A stretch of 64,000 nucleotides of DNA from Paragyromitra xinjiangensis (taxonomy: Eukaryota > Ascomycota > Pezizomycetes > Pezizales > Discinaceae): contig JBCAMK010000019.1 of the NCBI GenBank assembly GCA_038503065.1, positions 62,001 to 126,000 of the forward strand, given 5' to 3'. The notes beneath the pieces are model-generated. The model was not told the DNA's origin. It was given only the letters and a program-made list of their open reading frames with translations, and did not search any database. The translations under genes were made by a program, and so were the position numbers. Shown piece by piece: positions 11,684-21,866 of the stretch (position 1 is its first letter; each line of letters begins with the position of its first letter).

Positions 11684-13360
11684 GAGTATCACTTGGTAGT
11701 ACGCACGTGGAATTTGCCTCAGAGATTGCGCTAAATGTACGTCATTGGAATTAGGCGTTTTTTGGTCGCTTTTGTTTTTCTGTACTTCTATCTTGCATTG
11801 CTCTTGAGTTGTTTCAACTTTTAGTTTCTCTTACATATTTTTGGTATAGCGTGTTCGTTACCAGCCACTGCAGCTGCCTAGCCAGGTTTAGAATATCTAT
11901 TTAATAGTATAATTAACCCTACCCCCAAGACAGCGCTATACGTTTAGGAGTTAATAATTTAAACAATCCGGAATGAACATGGGTAAATGACCATGGTAAG
12001 ACGGGACTACACCAAAGCGCTACACAAGGGCGGGACCAAAAAGCCCAACCCTTAAAAGGAACACCAGCTAAATATTAAGATACTTCACGCACGGTCACAT
12101 CACACTTGCTAATGCGTTGGGTATCAAGTCTCAGTAGGATTTCCTATGAGATAGCGCTATAGCGCTGCGAATTATCCGAAATAGTAAATTATAGTGCGCG
12201 GCGAAACTTCTGCAAATTAGAGCTCAGCAACCGAAATGGAGCACTATTTTTTCAAACCAAAAATATGCAGCACCACCACCAAAATTACCAGTAACTGTCT
12301 GGATATTTTAAGAATACAAATTCTAATACAGGGCAATCTTTTTGAGACTTATCTAGGTGGAAGAATACTTTGTTGTTGAGGAGCAGGGGAATTCGCGTTT
12401 TTGCATCTGTTTCACCATGGCTAGTTGCTAAGGAGCAGCAGCTGGCAAAATTTCTGCAAAATTTCCGCCAAGAAATGCCAAGATAAATTCTTACAATCAC
12501 AGCAGCCCAAAATCTCCACAAAACCGGGGAGATAAATTTTTCCAAGTTCAGCTATGCATTCAGGGATGCTTATTTAACCTCTTCACCGACATTTATTACC
12601 TCAGTGTTGTTGTGGTATGGGCTTTGGAAGAAATGTGCCATTAATTTCGTTGCAGAAGTTTCGCCGCACACGTGCACTGTAACTTTGTTGAGTGCAAATC
12701 CTAACCCATGAAACTTGGGGGTTTCCCTCAACGGAAAAGAGGGAGCCTCTCCTGGGTAATTCATATCTAAAGGCTATATATCTTAAGGATTCGGAAATTA
12801 AATTCTCACCGGAGTTATCCTAGGTGCCAACTCTCATTGAGCATGCGCAGTCGACACCCTTCCTCCCCCACCTGGGAAGCCAACGTTAAAGCGAACAAGT
12901 CACTTTCCCTCAACCGCACCCCACACCGTCCTAGCCATTGCCCCGGTCCTTGCATATGCGGAAAATCTCACACTCTTATAGACTAACCCCGGTCAACTAC
13001 TTGTTTCATGGGCTATCACTGCAGTGTACTGGCTCACCACACCCCCCCCCCCCCATTCCTAATTGCAAAGGATCGCTTCATCACCATCATTCACGAAGAC
13101 TAATATGTATGTTCAATCATTTCAGGGTAGATTTTATCATCCATCTTATTTTCAGCTTCCCGCCATAACACTTTCCGCTTGCGGTATTGAGCGAAACGAA
13201 ACTCCCGCCAGCACATGTTTTTTTTAGCATGGAATCACATACCCGTTATGTGGCGACCAGGTGTAGGATAATGATGATAAAAATGATCGTGACAGCCACA
13301 GTAGCATAAATGTAGATCATGACTAAAAAAAAAGAAAATAGAACAAAATATCGCACCATC
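11684..13360. other. No confident gene
   Basis: Contains a perfect 14-bp palindrome (AGCGCTATAGCGCT, about 12153-12166) and a run of 13 C at 13042-13054. Minus-strand frames at 12285-12545 and 12570-12764 have no motif. Confidence 0.4.
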
Positions 13361-15709
13361 TCAAGATAATCTAGGCCTTTTGGATCCTCTTTGGGCGGGA
13401 GATGGTCCCCCAGGACTTGGCCCATCGGTAATCTGCCCGCGGCCGGGTGTCATCCATGGATCAGCGGGAGAAGCGTAATTGCAGCCATCGAGTCTAGATG
13501 ACTCGTGCTCAGCAGAAAGAGACGGGTCTATAAATGGAAGGCAGCTCCTAATATGGGTAAAAGACAGGCTCTCATTCTGAATCTTGGCCAATGCGATAGC
13601 GAGAGTCACTGCATTTTTGATCTGATATGCCGGATTTTTAGCTGATACACCTAATCCTGACAATTAAATAGAAATAGAAATAGGAATAGTACGAACTTAC
13701 CATCCGGCCATTGAATTTATACTCTGAGAGTTGGATAACTTCCATCACAGATATACCATCCAATCTACCTTCTAAAAAGAATTGCCAAAGTTGCATTCTC
13801 AAGTTTTTGTTCAGTTCAGGGAAACGGAAGTTGAAATGAACTCGACCTAAATTCATTATATTTATAAGTAAAATTTAGCGCTCATCTTGGCAAAGAGAGC
13901 GCACAACATTATCCCTCGGAGCTTATGCGTCCGACGCTAGTGAAATGTGAAATTTGTACATACTTTCGAGCGCTTTATCAAAGGTTTCCACACGATTGGT
14001 TGTCAATATGAGGATACCGCGATAGTTTTCCAATTGTCGAAGAAAGATAGAAATCAGCGAATTCCTCTTCACGTCAAAGCTGGTCCGTTGTTCAAGGAAT
14101 ACGTCTGCCTCATCGAGTAGAAGGACAAGGTCCCACTCAACACCTTTTTTGAGAATATCTGATAGCCTTTCATCAAGCTCCTCTGGTTCGCTGCTCAAAT
14201 CAGATGCTGAGATTCGGTAAATGAATCGGTGAGTTGCTTCTGCGACAGCTTCCTGTAGTCAGTTAGTTTGGAGCGGTATAGAAAACTAAAATAAGGATTT
14301 ACTACAGCCATGAGTGTTTTTCCTATTCCGGGAGGCCCGCTAAAAAGCATAATCAACCCTACACCTTTACCAGGCATAACGTCTCGTAGGTTTTGACTGT
14401 CGACAGAGTTGTGGCGACCAACCAAGCCTTTAACAATGGTCTTTATAGTTGGGTCGAGGACAAGGTTGGCTAGTATCTCCTCTTTCCATACAATATCGGT
14501 TATGTCATCTATAGGGATGTCGCCTATCAGGACCCACCAGTAGTGAATTAGTAATAATAACTTATTCACCGATGAGGAAGAAAATGGGGTAATATTTACT
14601 CCAAGTATCATTTTTGACTGAATACCCGGGCAGGTACCAAGTACAAAGCTGATAGTCGATCGCATCGAGGTCCTCGGGCAGCTCAGAACCTATCCCCTTC
14701 CACGATGAGCCTCTCCCCGTACCGATTATAAACCTACGGCCATCATCAAACTACACCATGTCAGAACTTAAGCGTTTGAGTGGGGAAATTAACACCCTCT
14801 TATCAAGCATGAATTTAATGGGGCTTCAGAGCGGCCAATAACTAACCGTATCCTGGCCACGACTGATATATTTTTTTCCCTTTCGGCATCTTTCAACATA
14901 CCGATGTCCTCTTTCTTCCAGCAATGTTCCCACCACCACTCGTGAAGGAAAAAACTCAAAGGGTATAAGATTAAGCTCGGAGACCTTCTTCGCCCCTTCA
15001 AAGTAGCTTAGGAAGAGTTCATTGGGAATGAGTTTAACTCTTTCACCGTCAAAATCGACATATTCACATGTCAAAGAGAGGGCATTAACACTAGTTTTAG
15101 CGATATTTCTGCACCTAAGAAGCTGAGCGAACCGGGGGTATCGCCCGGACTGTAAAACCAACGTTTTGGGCTTAAATAGAAGCCACAATAGTTCAAATGT
15201 GATGTAGGGAGGATCCATCGCAAGCAGGACCTCAGCGCATACTCTATCAGATTCATGCTCTGTTTCGAGAAAGTATATGAGTGCTTCTAGATGGGTTCGA
15301 GAAAGCTCGAGGTCATCAAGGGCTGGTATATTCTGGCCTAGGCTAAATTTGAAATTTCGAAAATCGTCCAGATGGTGGTAAAGGACATGGGAATGCAGCT
15401 AGATAATTCTGAGCAAAGCACTCAAAGTTACATCCTAAAAAATTATCATAGATAGTACCTTAGATTGCTTTGGGATCACCGTAATCCCTTGATACCGCAG
15501 TACGATACTCAGAACTTCACAAAGATTCTTCGACACTATGACCAGTGCCTTTTGAAAAATCTTATTGTCCATCCCGAAGGATCTTAACGAATAAAATGCG
15601 AGACCATCATCCCATGTTTGAGCCGGTCCTCCGTACTGATTCTCGGAAGACTTGATTATCTTATAACCTTTTTCCCTAGACCTCAGCGTGTAAGTCTTCC
15701 CCGAGGGTG
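13361..15709 (-). pseudogene. AAA+ ATPase with DUF7025-like N-region, probably nonsense-damaged
   Basis: Minus-strand exons read as about 15709-15459, 15398-14847, 14798-14600, 14523-14303, 14252-13964, 13846-13701 and 13621-13361. All later junctions keep frame. The N-terminal part (LYHHLDDFR, ELLWLLFKPKTLV) matches the DUF7025 region of fungal AAA ATPases. The ATPase core is complete: Walker A SGPPGIGKT, Walker B LLLDEADVF, sensor-1 ILTTNR, and the SRVH region restored across an intron. The C-terminal lid (MIKNAVTLAIALA) is present. The family probably remodels proteins or complexes, substrate unknown. Lesions: an in-frame TAG at 14753-14751 that I cannot place in an intron, and a TGA at 14828-14826 avoided only by a 48-nt GTTAGT...AAG intron. 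The 5' end and start codon are unresolved. Confidence 0.65.
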
Positions 15710-17154
15710 CTTATGCGGTTAGGAATTTCAACGTGCTTACGTAGGGTCCCACCTAACACCAGTAGTCGTCAATAAAGCTGATTCCTCTAGCTGCATCAAG
15801 TATCCGGCCGAGGTGGGAAGTCAAGCAACCTAAAGAAAGACTAGATAACTTACAAATTATCGTAGCTTCCGAATAAATACCCTGGACCCATATAGTCGGA
15901 ACTGCCTTCGCTAGCCATAGGTGAAGCGCCAAATGTAAAGCTGAGGGGGCACGAGTAGGGGCTAAGTGAAGAGGTTTATGCACGGAAGAAAGGAGGATAT
16001 ATTCTTATGACCTGGAGGTTATGACAAGCTTTATACATGCACTGGAACTTGCTAAGGGGGTGTTGATGTTGTACAATTTTGCGCGTGGGCTACCGCAGCC
16101 TAGCTATCGTGCTACCATGGGAAAAAGGGCGGCTCTTCTTCGGATCGCATACCAACCTGACCTCGAATTCCCTGCCAAGTTCTGAACCATTCGTTGCATA
16201 TGTATGCCCTGCAGCGAAAGGGCGGTTCTTTTTCGGGCCAAGCTTTTGCGTGCATACAACACCTCACCTAGAGTAGGTATTGGTGTTTCTCCAGCTGCCT
16301 TCAGATGTCGTTTTATTTCGGTAAAGGCTACCTAGTTTTCCAAAGTTTATGGCAACCTAACGCTTATGTCTTGTATGGGATAAGGCCACGCAATGCAAAG
16401 CTACTTATTCGCCCATCTAAATTTGCTTAGACGCATGCATCTACCAATTGCAATTGCAATCAGTTATGAGCGCATATAGTATTTTTGTAACTACAATTAT
16501 ATAAAGTTACTCATGCCATAAAGCAATTAAGAATTGTAAAGAAGAATACGAAATTAAAAGGGTGTCGATTTTGATAGTATCCCTAGTTATTAATAAGTAT
16601 GAGTATTCTTGGCCATCTTCCCGCTAACGGTCGCGGTGATCGTTCATTTTACTTCGTAATTATACAAATATATATGTATGATGTATATAACTTAAAAACA
16701 CGAACTTTTCGTAAAAATGAACCAAAGTCCCATGTAGTGGTAATGTCGAGATACATGTTCCCGCTTCTTAAGCTTATGTAAGTATGGTGCACGCAGGGCT
16801 GGGTGTGGGTCACCCTCTTTGGGGTGATATTCCAACCCTTGCAGCTAACAAAATAACCCAGGAAAAGATACAAGATCTGGCATCATAGTAATAAAGCTCT
16901 TTATCTTTATAAGCCATTACAATAAGTGGTTGTGGCGGAATAAAACCTCAATTCTGGCTGTAAAAAGTGCAAAGTGGATCGGAACGTTCTAAGAAATACT
17001 ATAGGGTGACCAAATTTACGCATAATCAATTGCCATCGTATCTAATATTTGAAGGCAAATTTAATTACTCTTACAAGGAGCAGTGGTGGTAGAGATATGC
17101 AGAGTGAGAAATTCTCCCAAAATTTGGCCGGAAGCTTAGCATTCTTGCAATTGG
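15710..17154. other. No confident gene
   Basis: The missing 5' exon of the AAA gene may lie at 15750-15980, but no reading joins cleanly. Two similar 20-nt G/C-T motifs (AAGGGCGGYTCTTYTTCGG) occur near 16125 and 16218. Otherwise the sequence is AT-rich with no recognised feature. Confidence 0.35.
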
Positions 17155-17280
17155 TATTGTCCATGATCAAAAGTCTGCGTGTTCCTAGCGTGGCAACCGT
17201 AACCATCACCTTTTTTTGCGAAAAAATAAAATCTTGTCAAAACTCAACCAATATTGCAGGGAAAAAATGGAAAAAAATAG
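17155..17280 (+). repeat. Left arm of a 126-bp inverted repeat
   Basis: Pairs with 17542-17667 over 126 bp with one mismatch that I can find. The arms are separated by 261 nt. The near identity implies a recent origin or gene conversion. The flanks beyond the arms are unrelated, and no target duplication was identified. Confidence 0.85.
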
Positions 17281-17541
17281 AGATATCAACCCTAAGACTC
17301 ACTGACCGAATGAGAGCTTTTGGCTGAGGAACTGGGGTCGTTTTGGTGGTCTCAATTGAGAAAATTGTCACATACAGGTAATGACCTGACCCCTAAAAAT
17401 GCCAAGCCTTGGTTGCAGAGGACATGAACATAAGAATGACCTCCACCTTACAGACAAACTTTGCGCGACTAGTACACAACCTAGTGGTATTTTACGCATC
17501 TAAGATGCTGAATTGATGCCTAAGAGTATCTTTTGCTAATC

Positions 17542-17667
17542 CTATTTTTTTCAATTTTTTCCCTGCAATATTGGTTGAGTTTTGACAAGATTTTATTTTT
17601 TCGCAAAAAAAGGTGATGGTTACGGTTGCCACGCTAGGAACACGCAGACTTTTGATCATGGACAATA
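17542..17667 (-). repeat. Right arm of a 126-bp inverted repeat
   Basis: Reverse complement of 17155-17280. Transcription through both arms would give a long hairpin RNA. Both arms carry a short open reading (SVATVTITFF) that partly resembles sequence near 51010. Confidence 0.85.
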
Positions 17668-17727
17668 AGACAATGACATTCCACGCTGGGGTTTGGTCTA
17701 TATTTAAGCGAGCGTGCACCATATCCA

Positions 17728-17757
17728 CATCGATATCCTGATATCAGGATATCGATG
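17728..17757. repeat. 30-bp perfect palindrome
   Basis: CATCGATATCCTGAT is followed immediately by its exact reverse complement with no spacer. It lies 60 bp beyond the right arm of the inverted repeat. Confidence 0.9.
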
Positions 17758-17916
17758 GAAGCAAGCAATAAACAAAAATATTCCCTCCATCTCCCTTTCC
17801 ACCCTCCCAAGAAAAAGAAAGAAAAAAAAAAACTATTCTAGAACAATCTGACTGAAACAGTTCACGTTAGCCTTCAGTTGCATATGCAAGTACTTAGATA
17901 AACTCACAGGTACGTA

Positions 17917-18625
17917 CTAAGTTTCATCGGTCAGATAGTCCCTATCTACCGCCTTCCTAAGCTCAACAACTAACGGGGATTCATCTCTACTGTAACTCAA
18001 GAATCTTTCCATTGAGCTCATTGAATGCAATGCCCTCATCCTTTCTTTTTCAACCTCAAGAAAAGCCATTAGATCTTGCCACTCAAACTCTGCGGGTGAA
18101 CCCTCGTCCAGTTGGGCCGGACATCCTTTGGTATCATTTCGTTGGATAGTCATGGTCTGGTGGTTGGTTGAAGAGCTCCCCACAAGTATGCCGTTAGAGA
18201 ACATCGGAGACAACCTTCCATAAGAGGAGCCCAGTTCGTCATCCAGGATGAATAAGTTGGAGGACAGTGTTGATATTGACATAGGATCCACCTGGGGTTT
18301 CCTAGGGGCAGGGTTTTCTGTGAATAGAGGCGTGCGGAGTTTATTGCTAAGAGATACTTCATCCATTTGCAGAGAGCCGATTCTTTGCGGAATATTGATG
18401 GGTGCGTAACTCTCCCAGGATACATCAGATAGATCATCCTGAGGTGAATAACAAGACAACTCAAACCTTTTCGTGAGATCTGATTAAAACTGATATTGAT
18501 CCCTAGTAAAAATGGTCTATTGCCACTACCTACTTGTTGGCCTTGGAGATATCTTTTAGTGCAGGGCCAACAACAGTTGGCTGAATTTTGCTTAGAGGAC
18601 GCATCCGTCTCAAATAGGCTCACTA
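17917..18625 (-). CDS. Unrecognised protein, 5' end not resolved
   Basis: I do not recognise it. A 3' exon (18479-17917, minus) is open for about 187 codons with acidic, Ser-rich, disordered-looking sequence (SPQDDLSDVSWESYAP) and ends YLTDET. It joins an upstream exon (18625-18530) through a 50-nt intron, GTAGTG...AATCAG, preserving the frame. The upstream exon carries CCWPC, two or three cysteines that could belong to a metal site. No ATG precedes it before a stop, so a further 5' exon is expected; translation could instead begin at the Met at 18459. Function unknown. Confidence 0.4.
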
Positions 18626-19161
18626 CTAAGAAAAATTTGGTAGTTGTAGAGTAAGGAGGGGGAAATATCGACTTCTTTTAGGGTTATGCTGATACTAGTG
18701 TATAAAAACGAACAGATGTCAAGGAGGTGATTATATGAAAGGAAAGCAGGCTATGATTTAACCACCCGGGCTAGGGGTTTTATCCTTAAAAAGGGCACCT
18801 CATTCCTTGCGCCATAGAGTAAAAGGGCGGTGGGTATCTAAAGACTTCGAAATTCACAAAGGGCGCGCACATTAGAGTACATGTACCCTTATCTAGTATC
18901 TCTCGCGGGTACTAGATGACTGCAATGCTATGGGAATAGTTAAAAAAGGCGTCTTTCCCTGAATAAGACATTGGAGAATGTCTATGGCCAATGCGACGAA
19001 TTTTATAGCCTTTTTTTTGATAGGAGCAATCATTAGCCGCGGCCGACGCCGAGGGGATGACTTTTTCCAGGTCTTTTAGGCGCGTCAGGGTGCGAGGTGC
19101 AGTATGTACACCACCCGAGTAAAAGGGCGGTGTAGATCATAAGGCGCCTAAGAATCCTAAG

Positions 19162-19209
19162 AGTACCATATAGTTTCGGGCGATACCCCCGGGGGGATCC
19201 CACGGAACC
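19162..19209 (+). repeat. 48-bp imperfect inverted repeat, left arm
   Basis: Pairs with 19279-19326 over about 48 bp, with mismatches that are mainly transitions. The 69-nt spacer makes a potential foldback structure. It may be a remnant of a small TIR element. Confidence 0.6.
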
Positions 19210-19278
19210 AAAAGGGATAGAAACTTTTGATTAGTGAAAAGGACCTTTAGCCTCGTTTATAGGTGCCACCACCCTCCT

Positions 19279-19326
19279 GGTTGCGCGAGATCCCCTCGGG
19301 AGTATCGCTCGAAACTATACGGTACC
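19279..19326 (-). repeat. 48-bp imperfect inverted repeat, right arm
   Basis: Counterpart of 19162-19209. Shared core: TATAGTTTCG, then GCGATAC and GGGGATC in the same order. Confidence 0.6.
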
Positions 19327-19759
19327 TGAGCTCAGGGCGAAAACGTTACAAAGGCGTGTTTTCGTATGAATTTTGGGGATAGAGTCCCACGCACTTTCAA
19401 AAGGGGCGATCGCCAAACAGTGGAAAAAATCTAGGTGACACAAAAGGACGCGTCCTTACATGCATACATGGAACAGCCTCCAGCAACCAGATGTTTTACC
19501 CTGTATCAAGCTGCAATTGGACTTGCCAGTGCGCCTCATCTCCTCTGTCTTCTCAGTCCTCAAGGCTCCTCTGATTTCCCCCATCTCTCTTCCTCTCTTG
19601 CATTTTTACTCTCTTGTGCTCTTCTACTATTCTTTTAGTCTTTCAGTCTTTCACGTCAACTTCATTTCAGCAACAGCTGAGTCTGGCAACACCCTTAACT
19701 ATTAAAACCGCCAGGTGGCTCTAGCCTGATACACTCTAAGGTAGAGAAACATATCAAGA

Positions 19760-21866
19760 ATGACCTGGGAATGGAAGAGCGTGAAAGACCGCATCCGTGA
19801 GTTATATATCACCCAAAATATGCCCCTCGACGATGTAATTCGCATTATCAAAGATGAGCGAAGTTTCGAGGCAAAGTAATGATGATAATCCTAAGTCTCC
19901 CTTCATCACTAATAAGCTGCGCATTTGGGTTAGGAAGCGAACGTATCAAAAAAAACTTCAGAAATGGGGGTTCTCGAAAAAGACTTGCCACAACCCTAAG
20001 CCAACACCTTCGGCAGAGGCTCTAAGAACGCAGGTTAGAGGATTTGACCTCGAGGGCCGGTCTGATACTCCAGTGTCGCTCTCCGACAGAAACGATAACG
20101 AGACTCAGCCGAGCATTCTCCACCAGCTCACATACACAGGTTTCTTTCCCGGACCTTCAATACAGTCTACTGGAGACACGGACTTTGGGTTTATTCTTCC
20201 AGATCTGGTAGATACCATGAATTGTGTTATCTCTGACCATGAGATCCTTGATTTAAACTCTTATCCACCGTAAGTGTAGCCCGACCAAGACATCCTATTA
20301 AAACCTCAAATCTTAAGCTTAAATTACGCTCTAGGGATGATCAGCCAGCCGACATAGGTGTTAGCATTGCATCGATTTCTTATGCAGGAGAAAACTGTAC
20401 CGAAATGGCTACAGATCTCCCCCGAGATCTAGATATATCTTGCCCGGGTAAGCTCTTATTCCAGCTAACAAACTGCTAACACTTACTCTGATACTTTGTA
20501 AAGCACCTCGTTCAATAAGAGACCTTATAATTGAGCTGAAGTTACACTCTCCAGCAGTCGAGACAGCAATCGCATACATCGCCTTTCATGAGATACCTAT
20601 ACCGGACTATATAGTTCTTTACCATGAGGCATTAGGGCAATCTATACAGAAGCTTGGGGAAAGTATTAACGGAGAGAACCACATACAATTTGCTACTGCC
20701 GAGATATCTATACAAAAGTTGTCAGATAAACACCGCCGTTTCTTGCTTCTCTGCTCTTTCTTAGATGGGAAGGAAATTCCGTTAGATCTTCTATGTCGTC
20801 TTCTTAATTCTTCTCGGGCGGGTAAGTGTAATTCTTGCCCTTCCTCCGATACTATTAATATTCATGCTTAGGCTTTACAGCCATCAATGAATGCATTCCC
20901 GAACTCTTCCGGTACAAACTCATTTTCCAGGATCCGGAGTCATGCTCGAACATTTCAATACGTCCCGAAATCCAGAACTGGCTGCGGAAGCGGCTCTCCC
21001 CGCACGAACGCCTTAGTGCTAGACGTGAGGCGATTTTGAAGATGAGCGATTCCATCTTTCTCGACTGCACATCATCAAAAGAGGATTGGGAGTTTGCAGA
21101 GCTGGCTACTTCGCATATCGGGGCAATTATGAATCTCATTCTACGTAACGACGACGCAGAATCGTTTTGGAACGAGGACCTATTCAAAGCAGCAGCTAGA
21201 ATTGCTGATGTTGCGAGACGACTACAAATCAACGACAAAGTGATTCTGGTTTTGGAACATATTCACCGTCTCATGGAGCGTATATTGGGGTGTCAACATC
21301 CGTATACTTTAGACACTCTGAATAGCCTATCCGTTACATACATTTCCACAAAGAACTGGGCAAAGGCAGAGCCCCTCCTTCGCACACTCATCTCCTCACG
21401 ACGAAATTCAATGGACCGAAACGAGTTTGGTTACTTAACAGAACTGATTAACTTAATGCGAGTCCTTATCAAGCGAGGTCATGTAGAGGAGGCTAAGGAG
21501 CTACACATTGCAGTTTCGGACAGTGCTAAGAAGGCAGCTCCGAGGAGCCGCTCGGAAAAGGTGAGGGTTGAAATGAAACTCGGTGAGAGTTTTAGGCTAT
21601 GTGGTTATCTTACGGAGGCGGAGGGCCACTTTCTACGATTGCATAAAGAAACCGAGTCTATCCTAGGGAAGAGTCACCCTAGCACTTTAAGAATCCTTGA
21701 ATTTTTATGTCATGTTCACTTCGATAGAAAAAGCTGGGGCCATGCCAAGAGAGTGGGTCTTGAATTAGTCAAACTTAGTGAGACAGCTCTTGGGAAAGAA
21801 CAGACAGATACGGTTAGGAGGATAGGATTCCTAGAGAGAGTATCTCAACATGAATTAAGGGCTTAG
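19760..21866 (+). CDS. Clr5-domain protein with C-terminal tetratricopeptide repeats
   Basis: Five exons (19760-19875, 19934-20269, 20335-20447, 20504-20821, 20872-21866) give 625 residues; every intron is 50-65 nt with GTAA donors and AG acceptors. The Clr5 domain (about residues 2-55) is complete only after the first intron is removed: MTWEWKSVKDRIRELY at the start and KKRTYQKKLQKWGFSKK at the end, with the diagnostic WGF. Residues about 60-210 are disordered. About 210-300 includes DKHRRFLLLCSFLDG, which resembles the winged-helix segment after NB-ARC domains, although no P-loop is present. From about residue 430 there are TPR-like helices (HPYTLDTLNSLSVTYISTKN and HPSTLRILEFLCHVHFDRK). 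Clr5 is a fungal N-terminal module found on regulators and on NLR-like proteins; a scaffold or regulatory role is inferred. The frame is intact. Confidence 0.85.

Larger units (their letters stand above)
18640..19759. other. Repeat-rich intergenic and Clr5 gene promoter
   Basis: A 16-nt motif (GAGTAAAAGGGCGGTG) occurs at 18817 and again exactly 300 nt later at 19117. A 48-bp inverted repeat is listed separately. From about 19540 the sequence is C/T-rich, as in a fungal leader, ahead of the ATG at 19760. Confidence 0.4.
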
